DNA of 53,298 bases from an uncultured Ruminococcus sp. Its GTDB lineage: Bacteria > Bacillota > Clostridia > Oscillospirales > CAG-382. Below the pieces are notes generated by a model. The model did not search any database. It was not told the origin of the DNA and saw only the letters and a program-made list of their open reading frames with translations. The DNA lies in NCBI GenBank assembly GCA_902772845.1, contig CACYCI010000015.1:1-53298 (forward strand), written 5' to 3'. The position numbers and the translations under genes are program-made. Shown in pieces: positions 1-8,657 of this stretch; the first letter of the stretch is position 1; each line of letters starts with the position of its first letter.

Positions 1-129
1 CTCGCACGCGACGCGCGCCGTCGGATCCTTGGCGATTATGGCGTCGAGCACGGAATCGGAGATCTGGTCGCAGATCTTATCGGGATGTCCTTCGGTGACG
101 GATTCGGAAGTGAAAAATCTTTTTATCAT
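1..129 (-). CDS. metK: S-adenosylmethionine synthetase, N-terminal part (cut by window edge)
   Basis: This is the first 43 codons of methionine adenosyltransferase, which makes S-adenosylmethionine from methionine and ATP. The translation opens [20 protein letters not shown] and continues [11 protein letters not shown]; the SVTEGHPDK segment with its ATP-contacting His and Asp is diagnostic of the family. The ATG lies at 127-129 and is preceded by GGAAAGGACC, a reasonable ribosome binding site. The rest of the gene runs off the left edge, so nothing can be said of its C-terminal domains. A SAM-I riboswitch and terminator lie directly upstream, so its product represses its own expression. The identity is certain in spite of the truncation. 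Confidence 0.97.
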   Translation of the reverse strand, partial: MIKRFFTSESVTEGHPDKICDQISDSVLDAIIAKDPTARVACE

Positions 130-153
130 TTTGTTGGTCCTTTCCGGCGGGGT

Positions 154-180
154 AAAAAAATCGCCTGCCGTGGCAGACGA
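154..180 (-). terminator. Riboswitch-controlled intrinsic terminator in the metK leader
   Basis: On the minus strand an 8-bp stem with a CACG loop (161-180) is followed by seven T residues (154-160). It lies between the SAM aptamer and the metK start codon, where the expression platform of an S-box riboswitch is expected. The exact antiterminator pairing was not worked out. Confidence 0.88.
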
Positions 181-196
181 TAAGCGACTTTGACGT

Positions 197-305
197 TTCT
201 CATCTGCCGGAAAATAAATTCCGCTGAATTGACACCTTACCGCGGTATGACCGGGCAGGTTGTCGGGCTTCACAGGGCAGGTCCCTCCGCCTCTCTTGAT
301 AAGAA
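197..305 (-). promoter_or_regulatory. SAM-I (S-box) riboswitch aptamer
   Basis: The minus strand carries the S-box core in order: CTTATCAAGAGAGGCGGAGG, GGGAC, TGAAGCCCGACAACCT, AAGGTGTCAATTC and CAGATGAGA. The P1 helix is visible as TTCTTATC (298-305) pairing with GATGAGAA (197-204). High SAM should stabilise P1 and let the downstream terminator form, switching off metK. The aptamer begins almost at the predicted transcription start of the promoter at 315-343. Confidence 0.96.
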
Positions 306-314
306 GTACAATTT

Positions 315-343
315 AATATAACATATACATACGGTTATGTCAA
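315..343 (-). promoter_or_regulatory. Sigma-A promoter of metK
   Basis: TTGACA (338-343) and TATATT (315-320) on the minus strand are 17 bp apart. Transcription would begin just before the SAM aptamer. The -35 box lies inside the last codons of the glycosylase gene, so metK has its own promoter although it follows a co-directional gene. Confidence 0.8.
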
Positions 344-826
344 TACCTTTTTTATTTCCAAACGCCATATTTCGGCAAGTTTTTCCGCAGAAAGCGCGGC
401 GTTCGCGGGGCTGGTCGAAGGCAGACGCACGGCGTGGATCCCCGTAGACGGAAAAACAAACTTTTCGTAGAGCTCGTGTGCTTTTGCTCCGGCCGTGAAT
501 ATAGCTTTTACGTCCGTTTCGCCAAGCAGCCGCGAAATGTCGTTGCAGCGCGGCGACCGTATATCGGCGTCGCCGCTGCCTTCTATATCGCAATCGGCTA
601 TCACGTCCCACAGCGCGATCCCGTGCGATATCAGGAACGCTTTTTTTGAATCGGTGTCCGTTGGCGGAACTTCGCCGAAAACGGCGGCTATCACGCGCCA
701 GAACCGGTTTTGCGGGTGCGCGTAATAGAACCCTTCGCGCCTTGAAACGACGGAAGGAAAAGAACCAAGTATGAGTATTTTTGAATCCGCCGAATATACC
801 GGCGGTATTTCGTGAGTCAGGAACAT
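335..826 (-). CDS. DNA-deoxyinosine glycosylase (uracil-DNA glycosylase superfamily, family 6)
   Basis: The 163-residue protein belongs to the Mug/UDG fold group, and the pattern fits the hypoxanthine (deoxyinosine) glycosylase branch, which removes deaminated adenine from DNA. Visible motifs are LILGSFPSVVSRREGFYYAH near residues 18-37, then PQNRFW, and a late LPSTSPANA segment that matches the conserved C-terminal loop. Length is typical of the family. The start ATG is preceded by GAAAGGG. The gene is monocistronic in appearance: metK downstream has a separate promoter and a riboswitch. Substrate preference (hypoxanthine rather than uracil) is inferred from family resemblance and would need an assay. 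Confidence 0.88.
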   Translation of the reverse strand: MFLTHEIPPVYSADSKILILGSFPSVVSRREGFYYAHPQNRFWRVIAAVFGEVPPTDTDSKKAFLISHGIALWDVIADCDIEGSGDADIRSPRCNDISRLLGETDVKAIFTAGAKAHELYEKFVFPSTGIHAVRLPSTSPANAALSAEKLAEIWRLEIKKVLT

Positions 827-851
827 AGCGTGCCCTTTCGGTTTGTTTGCG

Positions 852-878
852 CACCACGGCGACAGTTTTGCATAATCT
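852..878 (+). promoter_or_regulatory. Possible late-sporulation (sigma-K/E-like) promoter
   Basis: CACC (852-855) and CATAATCT (871-878), 15 bp apart, resemble the AC / CATAnnnT pattern of mother-cell sporulation sigma factors. No good TTGACA/TATAAT pair was seen before the gene at 927. A short pattern like this occurs by chance fairly often, so the call is tentative. Confidence 0.3.
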
Positions 879-926
879 GTAACAGGAAAGCTTTTTTCCT
901 AAATACTCTACGGGAGGAAAACACAA

Positions 927-1757
927 ATGGTTGAAAGACCTCAAAACCGCCCTCTGTGCGGAAAACCCTCCGACCCCGTGTGCTGCATAAGCGTAAACAA
1001 GATCTTTGATTCCGCAAGGGATAAAGACTGTCTCGAAGATATTCGTGTGCAGTTCTGCGACTGCTATCAGGACGCCATCGATCATGCCAACGCGGTGCGG
1101 TGCAAAAACGTCGAAGTCATAGATACCAACATCTCGCTTGAAAGCGTTCCGTTCAACCGCGGCTTTTATCAGGTGAATATCAGATTCTATTTCTGCGTCA
1201 CGCTGGAATGCTGCATGTGCAACGGCAAATCCGTTGAAGTCACGGGGCTTGCCGCCTACGATAAGAAGATAATCCTTTACGGCAGCGAAAAGAACGTCAC
1301 CGTGTTCACTTCGGATCCGCGCCACAATTCGTTCTGCCCTACGCAGAAAGACCTTGAATGCAATACCGAGCCCACGCTCCCCACGGTCAGCGTGGAGGTG
1401 GCTCAGCCGGTAGCGCTCGACGTCAAGATAATGGACAGATGCAGACCTTTCGGGACCTGCTGCATTTCCGCGGATTCCATCCCGGAGGCCGTTTGCTGCC
1501 GCTTCGAAGGTAATTTCACCGATGATATCGGTTCCAAACGCGTGTATATCACCATAGGTATGTTCAGCGTCATCCGCATGGAACGCCCGGTACAGCTTAT
1601 GCTGCCCGCCTGCAATTTCTGCCTGCCCGAAAAAGAATCCACCCCTCAGGGCAACACCGACCCGTGTTCGGTGTTCGGCAAAATGGGATTCCCCTACGGC
1701 GAATTCTACCCTTATGCGGACCCCCCGCGTGAAAGCGGCGGCTGCGGCGGAAGATAA
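927..1757 (+). CDS. Cysteine-rich protein of unknown function
   Basis: The 276-residue protein has about 22 cysteines, many in pairs (VCCIS, ECCMC, GTCCIS, VCCRF), no signal peptide and no obvious membrane segment. The order looks like two related halves: CCISVNKIFDSARDKDCLED near the start and a second CCIS-containing segment near residue 175, each followed by strand-rich sequence. The end is Pro-, Tyr- and Gly-rich. I do not assign a family with certainty; the composition and architecture recall proteins of the Clostridia spore or inclusion surface, but that is inference. The RBS GGGAGG stands well placed before the ATG. It is a single-gene unit closed by a strong terminator shared with glyS, and its upstream region has a sporulation-like promoter pattern. 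Confidence 0.8.
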   Translation: MVERPQNRPLCGKPSDPVCCISVNKIFDSARDKDCLEDIRVQFCDCYQDAIDHANAVRCKNVEVIDTNISLESVPFNRGFYQVNIRFYFCVTLECCMCNGKSVEVTGLAAYDKKIILYGSEKNVTVFTSDPRHNSFCPTQKDLECNTEPTLPTVSVEVAQPVALDVKIMDRCRPFGTCCISADSIPEAVCCRFEGNFTDDIGSKRVYITIGMFSVIRMERPVQLMLPACNFCLPEKESTPQGNTDPCSVFGKMGFPYGEFYPYADPPRESGGCGGR

Positions 1758-1770
1758 AAGCAAAAATCCA

Positions 1771-1810
1771 ACGGCTTTTGCGCCTTTCAGGGCGCAAAAG
1801 CCGTCTCTTT
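1771..1810. terminator. Bidirectional terminator between the cysteine-rich gene and glyS
   Basis: A perfect 14-bp stem (ACGGCTTTTGCGCC at 1771-1784 with its complement at 1791-1804) has a six-base loop and T-rich tails on both strands. It ends transcription of the converging genes at 927 and 1816. Confidence 0.9.
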
Positions 1811-1815
1811 TATTT

Positions 1816-3240
1816 TCAGAACGCCATTCTGTCTTCTATATACTTGCGGACTTCGGAAACGGGGATACGCACCTGTTCCATGGTATCGCGGTCGCGGACG
1901 GTCACGCAGTTGTCGGCGGGCGTATTTTCGTCGCCTACCGTCTGGAAATCGACCGTCACGCAGAACGGCGTGCCTATCTCGTCTTCGCGGCGGTAACGTT
2001 TTCCTATGGACCCCGCCTCGTCGTAATCAACGGGGAAGTATTTGGAAAGCTCGTCGGCTATTTCCTGCGCCTTGTCGCCCAGCTTTTTGGAAAGCGGCAG
2101 TACGGCTGCCTTGAACGGCGCGAGCGCCGGATGCAGATGAAGCACGGTGCGCACGTCGGGCTTTTCTTCCGTCCCTATGTTTTCTTCGTCGTATGCGTCT
2201 ACCAGGAACGCCAGCACCGAACGTTCAACGCCGAGCGAGGGCTCTATGACGTAAGGAACGTAACGTTCGTTGGATTCCTGATCGAAATACGTAAGATCCT
2301 GACCGGAGCAGTTTATGTGCTGCGTAAGATCGTAATTGGTCCTGTCGGCTACGCCCCACAACTCGCCCCATCCGAACGGGAAGAGGAATTCAAAGTCGGT
2401 GGTCGCTTTGGAATAGAAGCAGAGCTCGTCTTTGTCGTGATCGCGCAGGCGCAGATTTTCTTCTTTGAGCCCCAGCGAAAGCAGCCAATTGCGGCAGAAA
2501 GAACGCCAGTAGTCGAACCATTCGAGGTCGGTGTCCGGCTTGCAGAAGAATTCCAGTTCCATCTGTTCGAATTCGCGCACGCGGAATATAAAGTTGCCCG
2601 GCGTGATCTCGTTACGGAACGATTTGCCGATCTGGCCTATGCCGAACGGCAGCTTGCGGCGGGTGGTGCGCTGGACGTTCGCAAAGTTGACGAATATACC
2701 TTGTGCGGTCTCGGGGCGCAGATAAACTGTGTTCTTCGCGTCCTCGGTCACGCCCTGGAACGTTTTGAACATAAGATTGAACTGCCTTATATCGGTAAAA
2801 TCGTGCTTCCCGCACGAAGGGCAGGGAATGTTGTGATCATCTATGAACTGCTTCATTTCGGCCTGCGAAAAAGCGTCTATGGGCTTTTCGAGCGTGTATG
2901 CGTTTTCGGCCGCCCAGTCTTCTATGAGCTTGTCAGCGCGGAAGCGCTCCTTGCACTGACGGCAATCCATCAGCGGATCGGAAAATCCGCCGAGATGTCC
3001 CGAAGCGACCCATGTCTGAGGGTTCATGAGTATGGCGGCGTCCAGCCCCACGCTATAGCGGTTTTCCTGAACGAACTTTTTCCACCAGGCGCGTTTGACG
3101 TTGTTTTTCAGCTCTACGCCCAAAGGACCGTAGTCCCACGTGTTTGCAAGTCCGCCGTAGATCTCGCTTCCGGCGTAAATGAAACCGCGCCCCTTGCAAA
3201 GGGCAACGATCTTATCCATTGTTTTTTCTGTGTTCTTCAT
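1816..3240 (-). CDS. glyS: Glycyl-tRNA synthetase, dimeric alpha2 type
   Basis: This class II synthetase charges tRNA-Gly. The 474 residues include the N-terminal [14 protein letters not shown] segment, the family's cysteine pairs ([12 protein letters not shown] and [11 protein letters not shown]), [12 protein letters not shown], motif 2 (SFRNEITP) and motif 3 with the terminal Arg ([10 protein letters not shown]), followed by an anticodon-binding domain of about 110 residues. It is the single-chain archaeal/eukaryal-like form found in many Bacillota and not the GlyQ/GlyS pair. The start ATG follows AAAAAAGGAGC. It stands alone; no T-box element was recognised in the 150-base leader, which instead holds two stem-loops. 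Confidence 0.97.
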   Translation of the reverse strand: MKNTEKTMDKIVALCKGRGFIYAGSEIYGGLANTWDYGPLGVELKNNVKRAWWKKFVQENRYSVGLDAAILMNPQTWVASGHLGGFSDPLMDCRQCKERFRADKLIEDWAAENAYTLEKPIDAFSQAEMKQFIDDHNIPCPSCGKHDFTDIRQFNLMFKTFQGVTEDAKNTVYLRPETAQGIFVNFANVQRTTRRKLPFGIGQIGKSFRNEITPGNFIFRVREFEQMELEFFCKPDTDLEWFDYWRSFCRNWLLSLGLKEENLRLRDHDKDELCFYSKATTDFEFLFPFGWGELWGVADRTNYDLTQHINCSGQDLTYFDQESNERYVPYVIEPSLGVERSVLAFLVDAYDEENIGTEEKPDVRTVLHLHPALAPFKAAVLPLSKKLGDKAQEIADELSKYFPVDYDEAGSIGKRYRREDEIGTPFCVTVDFQTVGDENTPADNCVTVRDRDTMEQVRIPVSEVRKYIEDRMAF

Positions 3241-3310
3241 TGTATTTATGCTCCTTTTTTCAAATCATTGCGTGTTTTGTCGGCGTCAGATGTCAATCGC
3301 CCGATATTGC

Positions 3311-3358
3311 CGTGCCGAAAGGCACGCGTCCTGATACGGCTATCGTGAACGATACCGT
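3311..3358 (-). other. Two stem-loops in the glyS leader
   Basis: The gap between the ABC exporter gene and glyS holds CGTGCC-GAAA-GGCACG (3311-3326) and an imperfect hairpin ACGGcTATCG-TGAA-CGATACCGT (3336-3358). Neither has a T-run on the minus strand, so they are not ordinary terminators for the upstream gene. The T-box consensus was looked for and not seen. They may be a processing or stability structure; function unknown. Confidence 0.45.
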
Positions 3359-3393
3359 TTTCCTTTCCTTGCGTAAGAGGCAAAAGGCGGATA

Positions 3394-5592
3394 TCAGTTT
3401 TTCAGCTTGGACATCTGTCTTTGCGCCATGACGAGTTTATAATAACGTTTTTTGTTCGCTATCAGTTCTTCGTGCCTGCCCATTTCCTCGATCTGACCTT
3501 TTTCAAGCACCACAAGCTTTGTGGCGTTGCGCAGAGTCGAAAGCCGGTGGGCGATCGCTATCGTAGTCCTGCCAGAAATCAGCTTTTCAAGCGCGTCCTG
3601 AATGAGCTTTTCGGTCTTGGTATCGAGCGAGGCGGTCGCTTCGTCGAGAATGAGTATCTTCGGGTCGCGCAGGATCGCGCGCGCAATGGCTATGCGCTGG
3701 CGTTCCCCGCCGGAAAGCGTCTGACCGCGTTCGCCCACGATCGTGTTGTAGGCGTCCGGCTGGCGCATTATGAATTCGTGCGCGTTGGCGAGCTTGGCGG
3801 CGCGGATCACGTCGTCGGGAGTACAGCCGGGCCGCGCGTACGCTATGTTGGAATAGATCGTGCCTTTAAAAAGGTACGTTTCCTGCAATACCACGCCGAT
3901 CTGCGAACGCAGACAGTGCTGGTCGTAATCCCGTATATCCACTCCGTCCACGGTGATGCTGCCCGAACGCACGTCGTACAGGCGCATGACAAGGTTTATC
4001 ATGGTGGATTTTCCGACGCCGCTGCGGCCGACTATGCCGACCATTTCGCCTTTGTTTATATCAAGCGTTATATCCTTTAACACGTCTTCGTAGTTGTTAT
4101 AGCCGAAATAGACTTTGTCAAAGTGGATGTTGCCGGTCATTTCGCGTTCGACCGCGTTTTCGGAATTCGCCACGTCGGGTTCTTCGTCTATCAGCTCGAA
4201 CACCTTGGCGGCGGAAGTCATGGCTCGCGCAAAACGCCTGGGCAGGAACGCCGCCTGGCGGAGCGGTCCGTATATGAGCCCCACGTAAACGAGGAACTGC
4301 GTCAGCTCGCCCAGCGTGGAAGTCCCCGCGATTATGGAAGACCCCACGAAGAAAAGTATGGCGTATTCGCCTATGCCGAGCAAAAAGTCGGCAAACGGCA
4401 TTATCTTGTTCCAGGTGATTTCGTTTTTCTTGGAAATATCGCGTACGCGCCGCGAAGCCACGTCGAAACGGTGATTTTCGTATTTTTCGGTCCCGAACAC
4501 CTTTACCACGCGGATCCCCGAAAACACGTCGTGAAGCAGGGAATTGACCGCCTCTTCGGCGTGCCATTGGCGGTGATAGATGGAATTCATAAAAGTCCTT
4601 AACGAATAGAACATAAGGATTATGAGCGGCACCGGAATGAGTATCATAAGCGTCAGCTTCCAGTTCATTATGAACATTGCTATGCTGATGCCTATAAAAG
4701 TGAGCGATATGCGCAGTACGTCGGGTAGAATGGAAACCAGAAATTCGCGCATCACGTCCGTATCGGAAGTGACGCGGGTAATGATCTCTCCCGCGGTGCG
4801 GCGGCTTATGCCCGAAAGCGACATCGCCTGGACTTTTTGGTATACTTCCTGCCTCAGCTTGACCGTTATTCGGTTGCCGACCTTGGCGAATATTATGCCG
4901 CGGATCATCGGCAGCAGCGCCGAAAACAGCGCGACTCCCACCATAAGGGCTATCACGGTCCAGAATCCGTCGGATTTAGGCGTTGAAGTGTGCAGATAAT
5001 CGTCTACCAGCGTGCGGTTGATGGTGCCGTTGTATATGCTTAACCCCACTCCGGCGAAATACAGCACCAGACTCACCAGCAGCGGCACCAGGTGCGGCTT
5101 TGCCACGGGAAACAGCCGGGTGAGCAGTTTTTTGCGGTCTGCGCAGTTGGGGCAGATCTTGGAGCCCGCACGGTACGGAGTGCCGCATACCGGGCAGGCG
5201 GTCTCGTCTTCGTTTTCGCGGATATGGCCTATATCCTTGCCTTCGTGCAGGGAACGCAGACGTTTGACGGCGTTCTGCAGCGCGACTGCGTTCTTCATAT
5301 CGGAACGGCAAAGCTCAAAGCGGTCGCCGTCCAGCGTGTATTCCACGGCGGCGCAGCCGATATACTGCACGTATTCTATTTCTTCCATCCGCGCTATTTC
5401 CAGGACTGCAACGCTGCCTCCGCAGCAGACGCAGACCTTGCCGGAACTGACAGCTCCGAACCCGGCGCACGGTGTGTTATCGCGGTCGAGGTCGAACCTG
5501 AAACCGAACAGCGGCGAACAGCCGAGCGCCTGTTCGGCGCCGAGGCGCGCGGAATCGTAAAAATGTCTGTCGATCTTAAGTCTCGGTAACAT
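3394..5592 (-). CDS. ABC exporter half-transporter with N-terminal zinc ribbon (first partner)
   Basis: The 732-residue protein joins an N-terminal domain of about 130 residues, a zinc ribbon (Cys 133, 136, 147 and 150), a six-helix exporter membrane domain and an ATPase domain. The ATPase has Walker A GRSGVGKST, signature LSGGERQRIAIARA, Walker B ILILDEATASLD and an H-loop AHRLSTL, so its site looks catalytically intact. It is the last gene of a three-gene operon with a DUF1854 protein and a second half-transporter of the same design, which argues for a heterodimer. NCBI families link DUF1854 and such ABC proteins to cyanophycin metabolism in other bacteria; the substrate here is unknown. 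The start ATG follows AAAGGAATCA. Confidence 0.92.
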   Translation of the reverse strand: MLPRLKIDRHFYDSARLGAEQALGCSPLFGFRFDLDRDNTPCAGFGAVSSGKVCVCCGGSVAVLEIARMEEIEYVQYIGCAAVEYTLDGDRFELCRSDMKNAVALQNAVKRLRSLHEGKDIGHIRENEDETACPVCGTPYRAGSKICPNCADRKKLLTRLFPVAKPHLVPLLVSLVLYFAGVGLSIYNGTINRTLVDDYLHTSTPKSDGFWTVIALMVGVALFSALLPMIRGIIFAKVGNRITVKLRQEVYQKVQAMSLSGISRRTAGEIITRVTSDTDVMREFLVSILPDVLRISLTFIGISIAMFIMNWKLTLMILIPVPLIILMFYSLRTFMNSIYHRQWHAEEAVNSLLHDVFSGIRVVKVFGTEKYENHRFDVASRRVRDISKKNEITWNKIMPFADFLLGIGEYAILFFVGSSIIAGTSTLGELTQFLVYVGLIYGPLRQAAFLPRRFARAMTSAAKVFELIDEEPDVANSENAVEREMTGNIHFDKVYFGYNNYEDVLKDITLDINKGEMVGIVGRSGVGKSTMINLVMRLYDVRSGSITVDGVDIRDYDQHCLRSQIGVVLQETYLFKGTIYSNIAYARPGCTPDDVIRAAKLANAHEFIMRQPDAYNTIVGERGQTLSGGERQRIAIARAILRDPKILILDEATASLDTKTEKLIQDALEKLISGRTTIAIAHRLSTLRNATKLVVLEKGQIEEMGRHEELIANKKRYYKLVMAQRQMSKLKN

Positions 5593-5602
5593 ATTGATTC
5601 CT

Positions 5603-6175
5603 TTATAAATAAAGCTCTATTTTGCGGTAGCTTTTGCGGTCGAGCGCAAAAACGTCTTTTATTTCGTATCTGTTCCCGTCGACGTCAGTCAGCACGACTC
5701 GTTCTTCGGATATCTTTGCGGTGTTGCGGAAAGTGTCGTGCATCGCGAACGACGCGCTTCCGTTTTCGGTCTCTACTTCCCAGTAAGAATACCCGAACCG
5801 CTCTTTGACTGACTTGATCTTGGTAATGACCGGAGTGTAGTATTTGCGTTTCAGTTCGCGTTCTATTATGTCGCGTCCGCATCCGTCGAAATCCGAAAGC
5901 GAGCGGATAAGTCCGTATTCGTTGCCTTCTTTGTCTGTAACGGAAATGAAGTTTTCGGCATTGTCGTACGGAAAAGCGCGGTGGAAGAAAACCCTGCCCA
6001 GGTCCTGCCAGACCGGTTCAGAGCTTGCGTTTTCTTCTTCAAGGTCGTCTTTTTTTACCTTGGGTATGAACGCTTTGAGCTGCGGGAAACCGTTCACGGA
6101 TTCGGAAAACTTTGCGTTTTCGGGCGTGAGATATTCTATTTTTACAATGCTCAGAAAATCGTTTTTGCTTTCCAT
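5603..6175 (-). CDS. DUF1854 family protein
   Basis: The 190-residue soluble protein matches DUF1854: the segment VFFHRAFPYDNAENFISV, then EYGLIRSLSDFD, ELKRKYYTPVITKIKSVKER, and a C-terminal strand-rich part ending DVFALDRKSYRKIELYL. No signal peptide or membrane helix is present, so it is cytoplasmic. It lies 4 bases after one ABC half-transporter gene and 10 before the other, with its own AGAGGAA ribosome binding site. The family's biochemical role is not established; a regulatory or substrate-delivery partner of the exporter is the natural inference. Elsewhere DUF1854 genes sit next to cyanophycin genes, but no cyanophycin synthetase or cyanophycinase is in this window. Confidence 0.88.
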   Translation of the reverse strand: MESKNDFLSIVKIEYLTPENAKFSESVNGFPQLKAFIPKVKKDDLEEENASSEPVWQDLGRVFFHRAFPYDNAENFISVTDKEGNEYGLIRSLSDFDGCGRDIIERELKRKYYTPVITKIKSVKERFGYSYWEVETENGSASFAMHDTFRNTAKISEERVVLTDVDGNRYEIKDVFALDRKSYRKIELYL

Positions 6176-6179
6176 TGTC

Positions 6180-8459
6180 TTATTCCTCTATACCGATTGT
6201 CTTAAGGGCTTCCAGCTGCATTTTGTAAAGCTCGTAATACTTGCCCTTTTTCTTCAAAAGCTCCTGCGCGGTGCCCTGCTCAGGCATCTTGCCGTTATCA
6301 AGCAATATCAGCTTGTCTGCGTCGCGCAGAGTGGAAAGCCGGTGCGCGATAATGATCGTCGTGCGGTTTTCGGTAAGCTTTTCAAGCGCTTCCTGAATGG
6401 AACGCTCGGTCTGCGTATCCATGGCGGCGGTCGCTTCGTCAAGTATCAGAACGGCGGGGTCCTTGAGCACGGCGCGCGCTATGGAAATGCGCTGCTTTTC
6501 GCCGCCCGAAAGTTCCTTTCCGCCGAAACCGATCACAGTCTCGTACGCATCGGGGTATTTTATTATGAATTCGTGCGCCGAAGCTATCTTCGCCGCCTGT
6601 ATTATCTCTTCGTTTGTCGCTTCCGGGCGCGCGTAGCGGATGTTTTCCATTATCGTGCCGCGGAAAAGGTAAGTTTCCTGCGATACTATCGCAATAGAGC
6701 GGCGGAGCGTATCGAATGAATACTCTTTAAGGTCAACGCCGTCTATCTTTATGCAGCCCTCGTTGGGATCGTAAAGCCGCGTAAGCAGGTTGGCAAGCGT
6801 GGATTTTCCCGCGCCGGTATGGCCCACTATGCCCAAAGTCGAACCCGCAGGAACGTCGAACGAAACGTGATCTATGACCGTGCGGTTTTCTTCGTACGAA
6901 AATACCACGTCTTTGAATTCCACTTCGCCTTTTATTTCGGCGTCAACGGGGTCGTCGGCTTCTTTTACTTCGGGGACCGAGTCGCTTATCTCAAACAGAC
7001 GCTGCAGCGCGTTGAGACATTCCGACCACCAGTTGGAAATATCCGCAAAGAAATCTAGCGGATCGTAGATCATGGCGACGTACGCAACAAAGGTCGCCAG
7101 TCTGCCGTAATCCATCCCGCCGGTGTGCCTAATGATCTGCCAGCCGCCCACGCCCCAGACCACGAACGAGCCGAGTTTCATAATAAAGCCGATCGTGCGG
7201 AAAGTCTTGCTCGCGGTGACGCCTATCTTTTCCTGGGCGTCGGCCTGCGCCTTGGAGCGGCTCTGAAAACGGCCCATCTCTTCTTCTTCGCGTGAGAAGG
7301 ATTTTACCACGCGCATACCGTTCAGAACGTCGGATATGAGCGAATTGTACGAACGGCGTTTTGAATATGCCCTTGCGTGGAGCTTTGAAAACAGCGTGAA
7401 CGTGATCTTGAAGGTAAGGAAGAATACGGGGATGGTAATGAAAGTGAACAGCGTGAGCAGCGGATCCATCGTGAGCATCACCGCCAGCACCACCAGAAGC
7501 TGCACCGAGTTGGTGAGCAGGTAGGGGAATCCGTCGCAGAAGAACCAGTATATCTGCGTCGCGTCCGAGTTGATCTGCGTCATCAGACCGCCGGTCTGAC
7601 GGTTGGTGAAGAACCGCATCGAAAGTCCGCCTATGGTGTTGAATATGGTCTTTTTAAGATCGTATACCACGTCGGCGGCGACTTTAGCCGAAATGATGCC
7701 GTTCACTATTGAGATAAGCAACGAGATCAGGCGGACGCCTATGATCATAAGCAGTATCTTGCCTATCTCGCCGTACATGCTCCCGCCGGGAGTCAGCACG
7801 TCGCTGATGAACATTTTGTTGGAAACGTACGGCGTTATAACGCGCAGACCCGCCACCAGCAGGAACGTGAGCAGTATGAGCATTATGTAATACTTATACC
7901 GCACGAACATCTTGAACAGGCGCTTTATCAGCTTTGCCTTCTCCATGCATTTGGGGCAGATCTTGCGGTCCTGGTCGGGATACCGGGTATGGCACTTTGG
8001 GCAGAAATGCGAATCTTCGTTTTCGTTCTTAAACTTTTCTTCGTCAAAACTGCCGTCTTTTTTGAGCTTCGTGGCGGCGTCGCAAAGCACGTTGACGTCG
8101 TGACGGCAGGCGAAAGTGAAACGCACTATCTCGGCGGTCTCGCCTTCGTATTCGCAAACTGCGCGTCCGCCGGAAATGAACAGCTCCACATTGACGTTTT
8201 CGCATTTTTCAAGCAAAAACTCGCGGAACGCGGTGCAGGTGAATATTTCCGTGCGGTCGCTCGCCTTTGCTTTACCGGCAAAATTCACGAACCCTTCCGC
8301 TACGGCTATTTTTTCTTTTGTAAGCAGAACGTAAACGTTTTTTCTTACGCCGTCTGTGCCCAGGTCGCTTTCGCAAGTGATCAGACATTCGTCGTGCGGA
8401 ATGCCTTTTTCTCCGAAAAACGCTATCGCGGCAGGCGGAAATTTCTTTAATTCGATCAT
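6180..8459 (-). CDS. ABC exporter half-transporter with N-terminal zinc ribbon (second partner)
   Basis: The 759-residue protein repeats the layout of its partner: an N-terminal domain of about 150 residues, a zinc ribbon (Cys 153, 156, 168, 171), six membrane helices and an ATPase with Walker A GHTGAGKST, signature LSGGEKQRISIARA, Walker B VLILDEATAAMD and H-loop AHRLSTL. I place the start at 8459 (MIELKKFPP), since this lines up with the N-terminus of the partner; an in-frame ATG 22 codons upstream gives an unlikely extension and neither has a strong RBS. It is the first gene of the operon. Both partners keep all nucleotide-binding motifs, unlike many heterodimeric exporters with one degenerate site. 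Confidence 0.9.
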   Translation of the reverse strand: MIELKKFPPAAIAFFGEKGIPHDECLITCESDLGTDGVRKNVYVLLTKEKIAVAEGFVNFAGKAKASDRTEIFTCTAFREFLLEKCENVNVELFISGGRAVCEYEGETAEIVRFTFACRHDVNVLCDAATKLKKDGSFDEEKFKNENEDSHFCPKCHTRYPDQDRKICPKCMEKAKLIKRLFKMFVRYKYYIMLILLTFLLVAGLRVITPYVSNKMFISDVLTPGGSMYGEIGKILLMIIGVRLISLLISIVNGIISAKVAADVVYDLKKTIFNTIGGLSMRFFTNRQTGGLMTQINSDATQIYWFFCDGFPYLLTNSVQLLVVLAVMLTMDPLLTLFTFITIPVFFLTFKITFTLFSKLHARAYSKRRSYNSLISDVLNGMRVVKSFSREEEEMGRFQSRSKAQADAQEKIGVTASKTFRTIGFIMKLGSFVVWGVGGWQIIRHTGGMDYGRLATFVAYVAMIYDPLDFFADISNWWSECLNALQRLFEISDSVPEVKEADDPVDAEIKGEVEFKDVVFSYEENRTVIDHVSFDVPAGSTLGIVGHTGAGKSTLANLLTRLYDPNEGCIKIDGVDLKEYSFDTLRRSIAIVSQETYLFRGTIMENIRYARPEATNEEIIQAAKIASAHEFIIKYPDAYETVIGFGGKELSGGEKQRISIARAVLKDPAVLILDEATAAMDTQTERSIQEALEKLTENRTTIIIAHRLSTLRDADKLILLDNGKMPEQGTAQELLKKKGKYYELYKMQLEALKTIGIEE

Positions 8460-8544
8460 AACAAATATGTTGTGTCGCAACGCGGCGTGAGCCGGGTCTG
8501 CGGCAGTCGGCCGATAAAACGGCATTTTTACACTATTACAAATA

Positions 8545-8573
8545 ATAATACATCATCAACGTTCAAAAAGCAA
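8545..8573 (-). promoter_or_regulatory. Possible promoter of the ABC/DUF1854 operon
   Basis: TTGCTT (8568-8573) and TATTAT (8545-8550) on the minus strand with 17 bp between them, in an AT-rich gap about 85 bases before the first start codon. The -35 box is imperfect. Confidence 0.4.
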
Positions 8574-8657
8574 TAGCAAAATATAAAGATTTTCAACTGA
8601 TTTCAAGCACAAATAAGCTTTTTCGACCAAACGGCCGCGCTTGGGTCATCTTATCTA

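Noticed and set aside
1714..3348. A 544-codon plus-strand frame opposite glyS
   Set aside because: glyS on the minus strand has every class II motif; the plus frame crosses the bidirectional terminator and has no valid start region.
3241..3393. T-box riboswitch for glyS
   Set aside because: The AGGGTGGNACCGCG core is absent on the minus strand and the leader is short for a complete T-box.
5194..8003. Zinc ribbons as evidence of a phage or DNA-binding function
   Set aside because: They stand between an N-terminal domain and a complete ABC exporter in both proteins, so they belong to the transporter design.
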